From the NCBI GenBank assembly GCA_013821605.1, contig JACDGP010000036.1:1-44894 (forward strand): a stretch of 44,894 nucleotides of DNA, read 5' to 3'. Source of the stretch: Herpetosiphonaceae bacterium. Its GTDB lineage: Bacteria; Chloroflexota; Chloroflexia; Chloroflexales; Kallotenuaceae. The notes below the pieces were generated by a model. That model made no database searches. It was given only the letters and a program-made list of their open reading frames with translations, and had not been told where the DNA came from. This document shows positions 16,624-24,133 of this stretch, one piece after another. Made by a program: the position numbers and the translations under genes. Each line of letters starts with the position of its first letter. Positions within the stretch are counted from its first letter, which is position 1.

Positions 16624-17601
16624 CTAAGACGCGATGTACAGCGCCTGCCGCAAGCCGCGGATATAGCCAATAGCATACAGCCGACCGAATGACGAGTAAC
16701 CGGCATTCTGATTGCTGTCGCCTTCCACTGTTGGCACGTGGTCGGGGCGTAGCACGCCTTCGAAGCCAATATCACGGTAGGCTTTCATGCACGCGACCAT
16801 GTCCGTTTTCCCGTCATCATGCCATGTTTCTTCGAACTTTTCGGGAGTGCCGCGTACGTCGCGAAAGTGGACAAAGAAGATCTTGCCTTGTTGTCCAAAA
16901 TGGCGAATCACCCCCGGCAGATCGTCGGTCATGAGCGTAAAATTGCCCTGACATAACGTGATGCCGTTCATCGGGCTTGGTACCAAATCAAGCAACTTCT
17001 GGTAGTTCTCTATGCTGCGCATGATGCGGCTAATGCCACGGATGGGCGAAAGCGGTGGATCATCAGGGTGCATCGCGAGCTTGACATTCCATTTTTCAGC
17101 AACAGGCAGCACTTTGTGCAGAAAGTATTCAAGGTTCTGCCATAACTCGTCTTCACTGATCGGATCGAGAATGTTGAGGGGCACCGTCTCCACCTGCGTT
17201 TTGTCAAAGCTTGTTACGACCGACCCGCCGCGGGATGGCGTACTCGTGTTGGTCCGCAGCCAGTTGAAGTCGGTCATCCACTCGTAGCACCACACCGGAA
17301 TTTCGAGCTTGCCCATATTCTCCAGCAGCGCACACACCGTTGCAATCTCTTCGTCGCGGCCTGGCAAGCCGCGCTTCGCCTTATTCAACGGTGGTCGCGC
17401 TTCGATCACGGCTACGTTGAAGCCAGCGCTTTCATAGCCCTGCTTCATGCGTAACAAGGGCTGGTAATCCCATGGCCCATCCATGCCGTTCCGAGCATCA
17501 TCAAACGGTAAACCTCCAACCGCCCAATCCACACCGGCTTGCTTGGCCAACTTCCACAGCGGCGATGGCGTCGGCGGGAGAAACTCTGCAATTTGAATCA
17601 T
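16624..17601 (-). CDS. uxuA: UxuA-type mannonate dehydratase
   Basis: A 325-residue TIM-barrel enzyme of the UxuA family, which dehydrates D-mannonate to 2-keto-3-deoxy-D-gluconate with a divalent metal. Conserved segments are MHPDDPP (177-183), LCQGN (216-220), FVHFRDVRG (243-251), HDDGKTDM (261-268) and RPDHVP (285-290). I prefer the ATG at 17601 ([10 protein letters not shown]), which has AAAGGG about 12 bases upstream; an ATG at 17631 would add ten residues with no ribosome site. It is somewhat shorter than the E. coli enzyme (394), as in many non-enteric homologues. It heads the five-gene minus operon and feeds the KDG kinase and aldolase encoded in the plus arm. Confidence 0.9.
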   Translation of the reverse strand: MIQIAEFLPPTPSPLWKLAKQAGVDWAVGGLPFDDARNGMDGPWDYQPLLRMKQGYESAGFNVAVIEARPPLNKAKRGLPGRDEEIATVCALLENMGKLEIPVWCYEWMTDFNWLRTNTSTPSRGGSVVTSFDKTQVETVPLNILDPISEDELWQNLEYFLHKVLPVAEKWNVKLAMHPDDPPLSPIRGISRIMRSIENYQKLLDLVPSPMNGITLCQGNFTLMTDDLPGVIRHFGQQGKIFFVHFRDVRGTPEKFEETWHDDGKTDMVACMKAYRDIGFEGVLRPDHVPTVEGDSNQNAGYSSFGRLYAIGYIRGLRQALYIAS

Positions 17602-17636
17602 CTGTGATCTATTCCCTTTAATGAAACTCATGGAAA

Positions 17637-17670
17637 TGCCGCCTCATGTGATAAGCCACATATGGCGGCA
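17637..17670 (-). terminator. Hairpin between ABC importer operon and uxuA operon
   Basis: TGCCGCCTCATGTG pairs with CACATATGGCGGCA across a 6-base loop, with two mismatched positions. It lies about 100 bases past the end of the DppF-like gene on the minus strand and ahead of uxuA, so it could reduce read-through from the importer genes into the catabolic operon. Confidence 0.5.
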
Positions 17671-17767
17671 CGTGGTCTACCCTTACCACTTTGATGTGAA
17701 CACCCGCCGCCTCCGTACGTTCTTGGGTGCAGCGGCTGCGGTCTTGACGAGATGCTATTTCCCGACC

Positions 17768-18778
17768 CTAGGCCGGTAATAACTCCGATAACCGCTCCGG
17801 TTCAATTTCCGGACTTTTGGCGTGCAGGAAACAAGATGCTGCCTGATGCGCGCTGAGTTGGAACAACGGCGGTGGGGTCTGGCAAATCTCCATAGCAAAT
17901 GGGCAGCGTCCCAAGAACTTGCAACCCGTCCCTTTACTGGTTAATTCGGACTCGCGTGCCTTAATTTCGGTCTCGCCCCAACGCCGGTTAAGATCGGGCC
18001 AGGGGATCGAGTCAATCAACAGGCGGGTGTATGGATGCTGCGGATTCTTGATGACCGTGTCGACATCCCCTGCCTCCATCACGCCACCGCGATACAACAC
18101 TATGATTGACTTGGAGATATGAAACGCCGTGGTCAGATCGTGCGTGATATAGATGATCGAGACACCGTAGTTTCTTTGCAGGGTGCGCAGCGTTTCCAGG
18201 ATGTTGGCGCGGAGTGAAGCATCAACCATCGATACCGGCTCATCGGCAATCAAGAGCCTGGGTCGGAGCAGCAGCGCACGCGCTACATTGATACGCTGAC
18301 GCTGTCCGCCGGACAGTTGATGGGGAAAGCGGCCCAGCGTGTCTTCTGGCCGAAGACCGACGGCCGTGAGCGCTTCTTCCATTTTTTCGCGCGCTTCGTT
18401 CTTGGACTTTGCCATTTTAAAGCGTTCGATCGGAACTGATAATAAGTGATCCACGGTATAGAACGGGTTGAAGACCGCGAACGGGTCCTGGAACACCGCC
18501 TGGACTTCGCGACGAAATGTCAAACGGTCTTCGCCGCGCAGCTGGTTGATGTCCTGGCCTTTGTAGCGGATCTGGCCAGACGTTGGATTAATGAAGCCCA
18601 GTAACAGCATCGCTAACGTGGTCTTGCCGCTGCCGCTCTCGCCAGCGACCGTAAGGATCGTTGGCTCGCTTTCATCAAGATTGAGCGATACGTTGCTCAG
18701 GGCCGTTGTCGAACTCCTCGAAACGAGACCACGCGAGTAGGTCTTCGTGACGTTGTTCAGTTCTAGTAATGCTGCCAT
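17768..18778 (-). CDS. ABC importer ATPase, DppF/OppF type
   Basis: A 336-residue ATP-binding subunit of the peptide/oligosaccharide (family 5) importer. Walker A is GESGSGKTT, the signature LSGGQRQR and Walker B LLIADEP. The C-terminal extension carries the oligopeptide-transporter cysteine set (GCKFLGRCPF...C...C), which in DppD/F-type ATPases can bind an iron-sulfur cluster or zinc. The ATG at 18778 lies 2 bp after the DppD-like stop; a longer frame would overlap that gene by over 120 bp. It is the last gene of the importer operon. Confidence 0.9.
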   Translation of the reverse strand: MAALLELNNVTKTYSRGLVSRSSTTALSNVSLNLDESEPTILTVAGESGSGKTTLAMLLLGFINPTSGQIRYKGQDINQLRGEDRLTFRREVQAVFQDPFAVFNPFYTVDHLLSVPIERFKMAKSKNEAREKMEEALTAVGLRPEDTLGRFPHQLSGGQRQRINVARALLLRPRLLIADEPVSMVDASLRANILETLRTLQRNYGVSIIYITHDLTTAFHISKSIIVLYRGGVMEAGDVDTVIKNPQHPYTRLLIDSIPWPDLNRRWGETEIKARESELTSKGTGCKFLGRCPFAMEICQTPPPLFQLSAHQAASCFLHAKSPEIEPERLSELLPA

Positions 18779-18780
18779 GG

Positions 18781-19746
18781 TTACGCCTTTTCTGGATAAA
18801 GATGACACGCAACCTGTGCTCCGCCGGGCACGGTCCTCAGCGCGGGCACGGTTGTCTTGCACACTTCCATGACGTGCGGGCAACGGGGATGAAAGGTGCA
18901 ACCGCTGGGTAAGCGTAACAATGACGGCGCGAGGCCAGGAATGCCGTGAAACACGCCCTTGTTCTCCAGACTTGGTAAGCTGCTGATCAGGGCCTGGGCA
19001 TAGGGATGCTTGGGGTCGCTAAACATCTGGCGCACGGTGCTTACTTCGGCCAGCCGTCCGGCATACATCACGGCCACCTTGTCAACGAACTGGCACATGA
19101 GGCCCATATCGTGGCCAATTAGAATAACCGCGCAGCCGATGTCCTTTTGGACGCGATCGATCGTCTCCATGACCTGGCGCTGAGTCACGACGTCAAGGGC
19201 ACTGGTCGGTTCATCGGCGATGATGACGCTGGGCTTGAGCAGAATGCCGATTGCAATACATACACGCTGCTTCATGCCGCCGCTGAGCTCATGCGCAAAC
19301 ATTCTGAAGACGTTGCGCCCGAGATCAACTGATTCCAGTGCTTCCATGCAGCGCTCTTCGATGGCTGACTTGGACGACTTAGAATCATGGGCTTTGATGG
19401 CGTCAACCATCTGTGCGCCAATCCGCATAACCGGGTTGAGCGAGTTCATGGCCCCTTGAGGAATGTAGGTGATCTCACTGAGACGAGCGTTAAGCATCTC
19501 CTCCTCGGAGAGTGCCATAAGGTCGTTGCCGTCAACAATGACTTGACCACCTTCGATGCGGCCCGGCAGCTTGATCATACGCATCATAGCGAGCGCCATC
19601 GTGCTCTTGCCTGAGCCCGACTCACCGACCAGCCCCAGCTTTTCGCCGGAGTTCAACGTCAGGTTGACACCATCCAGCGCACGTGCACGGCCCGAGTCGG
19701 TGTAGTACGTGACCTGTAAGTTATTGACCTGCAGAACGGTGGTCAT
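18781..19746 (-). CDS. ABC importer ATPase, DppD/OppD type
   Basis: The 321-residue partner ATPase of the heterodimeric importer. It shows Walker A GESGSGKST, the signature ELSGGMKQR, Walker B VIIADEPTSALD and the four-cysteine C-terminal motif (GCTFHPRCPHVMEVC...C). The GMKQR form of the signature, against GQRQR in the partner, is the usual DppD/DppF difference. GAAAGG precedes the ATG at 19746, and the gene follows the second permease by 9 bp. Confidence 0.91.
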   Translation of the reverse strand: MTTVLQVNNLQVTYYTDSGRARALDGVNLTLNSGEKLGLVGESGSGKSTMALAMMRMIKLPGRIEGGQVIVDGNDLMALSEEEMLNARLSEITYIPQGAMNSLNPVMRIGAQMVDAIKAHDSKSSKSAIEERCMEALESVDLGRNVFRMFAHELSGGMKQRVCIAIGILLKPSVIIADEPTSALDVVTQRQVMETIDRVQKDIGCAVILIGHDMGLMCQFVDKVAVMYAGRLAEVSTVRQMFSDPKHPYAQALISSLPSLENKGVFHGIPGLAPSLLRLPSGCTFHPRCPHVMEVCKTTVPALRTVPGGAQVACHLYPEKA

Positions 19747-19755
19747 AAATACCTT

Positions 19756-20655
19756 TCACTCCGCCTTGCGGACGCGCGGATTAGCTACCTCGTCGAGCCC
19801 GATGTTGATGAGCGCCAACGAACCGAGAATGAGAATCATCGCCACCGCCGGCTCAATCGGCCACCACCACCAGCCATTGAAGAATGCGCCTTGACCATTG
19901 GCCGACCAGATAATATTGCCCAAGAGCGGTTCGCGTAAGGGACCGAGACCAAGCACTGCCAGATAGAACGAGGCGAAGATGGAATAAAAGACCTGGCCCA
20001 CGAATGCCGCCGCAATGAAGGGCAGCAAGTTCGGCATAATCTCCCCAAAAATGATGCCCATGGGGCCCACCCCGGATAGTTTGGCCACCGAGACGAACTG
20101 GCGCTCTTTCATCGTGAGCACCTGTGAGCGGATCACGAGCGTCGGTCCCATCCACGCTAATAACACAACAATAAAGGCCATCGTGTAGATAGTCACGGAG
20201 CGTTTGTCAATCGACCCGGCAATAATAACTTGTATTAAGAAGCCAGGGATCGGTGTCAAAATTTGACAAATGCCTTTGATGGCCGCGTCAAGGGGTCCAC
20301 CGAAATAGGCCGAGGTAAAACCAAGAACGACGCCGATCATGGTGCCGATTGCACCGGCCAGTACGCCGATCAGCGCGGTTTGCCACATGCCGACGGCCAT
20401 AGCAGCATACAGGTTACGCCCGAAGAAATCGGTGCCGAGCGGATATTTTAAGCTCGGTGGTTTCTTCGACGCCGCCTGCAGAGGGTAGGCCTTCGACGGG
20501 CTAATCGTGAGCAAGCCGATCACGGTGAAGGCGATAAGCAAAAAAATGATGAATATGCCGACTGCTAGGCTCTTATTCCGGCGTAGATAGCGGAAGATCT
20601 GGCCCATGCGGCTTCGCTGCTGGACTCGGGGTTGAGAAATGGCAATCGTGGTCAT
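19756..20655 (-). CDS. ABC importer permease, DppC/OppC type
   Basis: A 299-residue permease with about six membrane segments. After a first helix (SLAVGIFIIFLLIAFTVIGLL) there is the short outer loop YPLGTDFFGRNLYAA, the conserved DppC sequence that precedes the transport core. The EAA-type cytoplasmic loop (MKERQFVSVAKLSGVGPMGIIFGEIMPNLLP) couples to the ATPases. It follows the DppB-like gene by 24 bp. Confidence 0.92.
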   Translation of the reverse strand: MTTIAISQPRVQQRSRMGQIFRYLRRNKSLAVGIFIIFLLIAFTVIGLLTISPSKAYPLQAASKKPPSLKYPLGTDFFGRNLYAAMAVGMWQTALIGVLAGAIGTMIGVVLGFTSAYFGGPLDAAIKGICQILTPIPGFLIQVIIAGSIDKRSVTIYTMAFIVVLLAWMGPTLVIRSQVLTMKERQFVSVAKLSGVGPMGIIFGEIMPNLLPFIAAAFVGQVFYSIFASFYLAVLGLGPLREPLLGNIIWSANGQGAFFNGWWWWPIEPAVAMILILGSLALINIGLDEVANPRVRKAE

Positions 20656-20679
20656 CGCAACTCTCTCTTGTTAAACTTG

Positions 20680-21678
20680 TTAAACGCGAATGCGTGGGTC
20701 AAGGAGCGGGTAAAGTAACTCGACGATGACCATCATCGTCGCCACACTAACGGTAATAAAGAGCACAATTCCGTAGATCACCAGGAAGTCGTTGGACTGA
20801 ATCGCGGCCCCCAACACAGAGCCGAGGCCCGGCAGACCAAATACGCCCTCAACGAGAATACCCGAGGTTATCACGCTACCCAGCGCTAATGCCAAGCCGG
20901 TGACCTGTGGTAACAGTGCGTTGCGCAGAAAGTAGTCCCGGAAGATCGTAAAACCATGCAAGCCTTTGTGTTCGGCAAAGATGACGTAGTCTTCACCCTG
21001 AATGGTTACGCCCATGCCACGCATCGATAACACCCAGCCGCCGACCGAACCAAAAATAAGCGAGAGGGCCGGCAGGATCTGGTGCTTGAACAGGTCCCAG
21101 ACAAACGTGGCTGAAAAGTGGGGGATAACTCCGATGGAATAGGCACCACCCAGCGGGGCTAACTTCAGCTTAAAGCCGAGAAAGAAGAGGAGTAAAACGG
21201 CAAGAATGATAGGGGGTACGCCCTGGAGCAGCATAAAAGGTGTAGCAATGCTACGTAACCAGTTGGGTGCACGCGGCCAAGCAGCGACGGCGCCGAGCAG
21301 GTTGCCGATGATGAATGACAGAATCGTCGTCGTCAGCAGTAATGTAATGGTCCATGGTAGTGACTCTTGGATAAGCTGAATCACAGTTTTGGGATACTGG
21401 TTGGCCGACAGGCCCAAATCAAGGCGCGCGAGACTGCCTACATAGTCGGTATATTGGCGCCACAGGGGTTTATCGAAGCCAAACTTCGTGTTATATGCCG
21501 CGATGATTTTCTCAAGGTCAGTCGGCGAGAAGCCACCACTACGGGCCAGTGCAGCGAAGCGTTCACGCACCGGATTGCGTGGGGATAGTCGTGGAACGAA
21601 AAATGTGATAGTTGAGGCGGCCCAAATCACCACTAATAGAAAAAGTAGACGCCTTATGAGTAATCTTGCAAAGGCCAC
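20680..21678 (-). CDS. ABC importer permease, DppB/OppB type
   Basis: A 332-residue permease with the DppB order of an N-terminal helix (LIRRLLFLLVVIWAASTITFFV), a long outer segment with a FGFDKPLWRQY motif, and a core of five more helices. The EAA-like loop is IFAEHKGLHGFTIFRDYFLRNALLPQ. The N-terminal outer segment is somewhat longer than in E. coli DppB and contains SPRNPVRERFAALARSGG, a pattern seen in sugar-associated members. It starts 162 bp after the binding-protein gene, with a large palindrome in between. Confidence 0.91.
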   Translation of the reverse strand: MAFARLLIRRLLFLLVVIWAASTITFFVPRLSPRNPVRERFAALARSGGFSPTDLEKIIAAYNTKFGFDKPLWRQYTDYVGSLARLDLGLSANQYPKTVIQLIQESLPWTITLLLTTTILSFIIGNLLGAVAAWPRAPNWLRSIATPFMLLQGVPPIILAVLLLFFLGFKLKLAPLGGAYSIGVIPHFSATFVWDLFKHQILPALSLIFGSVGGWVLSMRGMGVTIQGEDYVIFAEHKGLHGFTIFRDYFLRNALLPQVTGLALALGSVITSGILVEGVFGLPGLGSVLGAAIQSNDFLVIYGIVLFITVSVATMMVIVELLYPLLDPRIRV

Positions 21679-21778
21679 ATTGACTCTCCTCTCTCAGCGC
21701 TCAGATACCTACGGCAGAGACAGCACGGTCATGCCACACACGGTGGTACCTAGCAATCGACCAAGTTGAGAAATATCT

Positions 21779-21810
21779 GGTTACGTGAGACCGTACGGTC
21801 TCACGTAACC
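21779..21810 (-). terminator. Perfect 32-bp palindrome between binding protein and permease genes
   Basis: The arms GGTTACGTGAGACC and its exact complement meet at a self-complementary GTAC. On the minus strand it lies 31 bases after the stop of the binding-protein gene and is followed by AGATATTTCTC. This fits an attenuating or mRNA-stabilising hairpin that lets the binding protein be made in excess over the permeases. The symmetry also allows an operator. Confidence 0.65.
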
Positions 21811-21840
21811 TCCGTTAATGATCGCGAGTCAGCCAGCGTA

Positions 21841-23913
21841 TTACTTTGCCGGCTTTAGATTGGTCACCACCAACATACCGGTGTGCGCCCAGAAGGCACC
21901 GTTCTCGCCATTTGCCACATTGGTGGCCAACGGCCAGTTCGTCCAATAGGTTTGGTTGTACGGGATGCGATGCAGCCACTGGATAACCGGCACATCAAGG
22001 GTATCGCGCCAGTAGATTTCCATGGCCTGTACAGCGAGGGCCTGGAACTTCGGATCATCTGCGGACAGCGGAGCCATCGCATCGACGATCTTGTCATATT
22101 CCGGGTTCTTGTAACGCGACCAGCGTCCGCCACCGGCTGCAACGCCATTGGGCTGGCTGAAGCGGCTTACATACAACTCGAAGGCGGCGTACGGGTCGAC
22201 CGTGCTCGCACCATGGCCAAACAGATAGAGGCCTGGCTTACCGTCGGCCATGTTCTGGCCAGAATCCGTACCGAAGTTGACACTGGCATCAAAGCCACCG
22301 GCCTTCAGCATTTCTACCAGCACCGGGGCGATGTCGCTGTGAATGCCTTCGAAGCCGTTGATCACGGCCGAGACGGTCTTGCCGTCCTTCTCCCAGAGGC
22401 CGTCGCCGTTCTTTGTGAAGCCTGCAGCAGTCATCAGCTTGCCGCTCTGGTCTAGATCAAAGGCACCCGGCTTGTATTTCGCCTCAAGTGCCTTGACCGC
22501 CGGCGAATCCGCAAACTTCTGCAAGTTGGGATACAGCGGGAAGGGATAGATCGAGGCGATCTTCGAGCCCTCATAAAGGACTTCGTTGATCTGGTCGCGA
22601 TTAATCGACAAGCTCATTGCCTTGCGAACGTTGGGATCGTTGTAGGGTGCCAATTGCGTGTTCATCCACAAGGAGTTCGGCCACCAGTCCAGATAGGCAT
22701 AGGGTGCCGCATTGCCGGTCCAACTCGTGATCTTCGGGTTCTGCTTGAGAATGTTCCCGATGACTGAGCTGCGCATGTCGAGCGACGAGTCCATCTCATT
22801 GTTGACTAAGCGCTGCGCAACGATGTCCATACCAGCACCGACCTGACCGCCGATGTTGACATACACGATGCGCTTGACGGCGGGTAGGGGCGCAATGCCG
22901 GCCTTGATGGCCCACCAGTCCGGCCGCACATCATAGATCTTCTGGTTCTTGTCCCATTGAACGAGATTATACGGGCCGGAGTGCGGCATTGCCAAGCCGC
23001 CCTGGTAGGCGTTCACATCCTTTTGCTTGCTGAGGTCATGCTCGGGGACGATCGCGATACCTGTATCGAACTTGAACGTGAGCACTTCGTATTTGAATCG
23101 TGGCGCGGGCACTTTGAAATTCACGGTAACGTTCTGGTCGTCATCAGCCTTGACGTCCTTGACGAACTGCACGAACTGCCCGTTATACCCCAGCTTGTTG
23201 TTCTTCATCTGCCCTTCGAAGGTATAGACGACGTCCTTGGAGGTCACGGGCTGGCCGTCACTCCACATCGCTTCCTTGCGGAGCTTGATCTTGAGCTGCG
23301 TAAAGTCTGCATTATAGGTCATGCTCTCGGCCAGCCAGGGGATATCTTTGCTGGCGAAGATGCCGTAGTAGGCCAACGCCTCCCACATCATGTTGTTGCC
23401 TTCTTGATGTGTATAGCCCGGCGAAGCCCATGGGTTGGTCACGCCGATTGGCGAACCAATGCTCCAGCCTAGAATGAGCTGTTGGTTGCGTGGAACATCC
23501 TTAAGAGGCCCTGCAGAAATAGGTGCCGGTGTGGGTGTTGCGGGTCCTGCGGTAGTTGCGCTGCCGGCAGCGGCAGCGGTGGTTGCGGCAGCGGCAGTCT
23601 CAGTTGTTGTAGCTGCCATGGTTGTGCCAGCTGCTTCGGTGGTTGCCGCCGCCATGGTCGCGGCTTCGGTGGTTGCTGCTGCCATGGTCGCGGCTTCGGT
23701 GGTTGCCGCCGCCATGGTTGCGGCTTCGGTGGTTGCTGCTGCCATGGTGGCGGCTGGCGCTTCGGTCGTTGCCGCGACAGCTACTGTTGCAGCTGGTGCC
23801 TGCGTTGCAGCTGGTGCCGTTGTGCTTTGCGCAACCGGTGCAGCCGTACCGCCACATGCTGCCAGAACCATCATCAAAATTGCGACTGCGGTGAGGGACT
23901 TTAGTCTGATCAT
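21841..23913 (-). CDS. Family 5 extracellular solute-binding lipoprotein
   Basis: A 690-residue binding protein that delivers its ligand to the adjacent DppBCDF-like importer. It begins with a lipoprotein signal ending in VLAAC (Cys20). Residues 21 to about 140 form a low-complexity Ala/Thr/Glu linker with four MAAATTEAAT-type repeats, followed by Pro-rich ATPTPAP. The folded part (about 150-690) has SBP_bac_5 features: WSDGQPVTSKDVVYTFEGQ near 240 and, later, LAPYNDPNVRKAMSLSINRDQINEVLYEG. Family 5 proteins carry peptides, nickel or oligosaccharides; the sugar-acid neighbours favour an oligosaccharide or sugar-acid ligand, which is inference. GAGGAG lies about 12 bases upstream of the ATG. 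Confidence 0.93.
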   Translation of the reverse strand: MIRLKSLTAVAILMMVLAACGGTAAPVAQSTTAPAATQAPAATVAVAATTEAPAATMAAATTEAATMAAATTEAATMAAATTEAATMAAATTEAAGTTMAATTTETAAAATTAAAAGSATTAGPATPTPAPISAGPLKDVPRNQQLILGWSIGSPIGVTNPWASPGYTHQEGNNMMWEALAYYGIFASKDIPWLAESMTYNADFTQLKIKLRKEAMWSDGQPVTSKDVVYTFEGQMKNNKLGYNGQFVQFVKDVKADDDQNVTVNFKVPAPRFKYEVLTFKFDTGIAIVPEHDLSKQKDVNAYQGGLAMPHSGPYNLVQWDKNQKIYDVRPDWWAIKAGIAPLPAVKRIVYVNIGGQVGAGMDIVAQRLVNNEMDSSLDMRSSVIGNILKQNPKITSWTGNAAPYAYLDWWPNSLWMNTQLAPYNDPNVRKAMSLSINRDQINEVLYEGSKIASIYPFPLYPNLQKFADSPAVKALEAKYKPGAFDLDQSGKLMTAAGFTKNGDGLWEKDGKTVSAVINGFEGIHSDIAPVLVEMLKAGGFDASVNFGTDSGQNMADGKPGLYLFGHGASTVDPYAAFELYVSRFSQPNGVAAGGGRWSRYKNPEYDKIVDAMAPLSADDPKFQALAVQAMEIYWRDTLDVPVIQWLHRIPYNQTYWTNWPLATNVANGENGAFWAHTGMLVVTNLKPAK
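23641..23760 (-). repeat. Four 30-bp in-frame tandem repeats in the lipoprotein linker
   Basis: Four copies of a 30-bp unit encode the MAAATTEAAT repeats. Copies 1 and 3 carry GCCGCCGCC where copies 2 and 4 carry GCTGCTGCC, so the array looks like a duplicated 60-bp dimer. Such repeats are prone to length changes that alter only the linker. Confidence 0.85.
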
Positions 23914-24021
23914 CGTCGATTACGTCTCCTCGGACGGATTAGGGGTTGTTTAGCCTGCCATCATTGCGACTAGACATCTGATGAGTGCTCGTGGGATCGC
24001 ACCTCCTTAGCTTGACTGCCG

Positions 24022-24050
24022 TTGCCTTTTTTTCCCTGCGGTGCTACAAT
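24022..24050 (+). promoter_or_regulatory. Predicted sigma-70-type promoter for the plus-strand sugar operon
   Basis: TTGCCT (24022-24027) and TACAAT (24045-24050) are separated by exactly 17 bases, giving an expected start near 24057 and a leader of about 77 bases before the ATG at 24134. A partly palindromic stretch at 24071-24085 (GTG...CAC ends) lies just downstream, where a GntR-type repressor could bind. The 220-bp region is divergent with the binding-protein gene; its promoter on the other strand was not convincing. Confidence 0.55.
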
Positions 24051-24133
24051 TCTAACTGACCTCCAGCCCTGTGTCAACTAGTCACCTGACGGCTTGCCGG
24101 TAAGTCATCATATGTCTTTAAGGAATTGTAGAC

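Noticed and set aside
17671-17767. Small gene between the DppF-like gene and the uxuA operon hairpin
   Set aside because: Frames are short, lack ribosome sites and resemble nothing known.
23641-23760. Tandem repeats considered as a CRISPR array
   Set aside because: The units are directly adjacent with no spacers, in frame, and encode the linker repeats of a lipoprotein.
23435-23953. Plus-strand Val/Ala-rich frame over the lipoprotein linker
   Set aside because: It is the shadow of the 30-bp repeats; the minus frame has a signal peptide, lipobox and complete binding domain.
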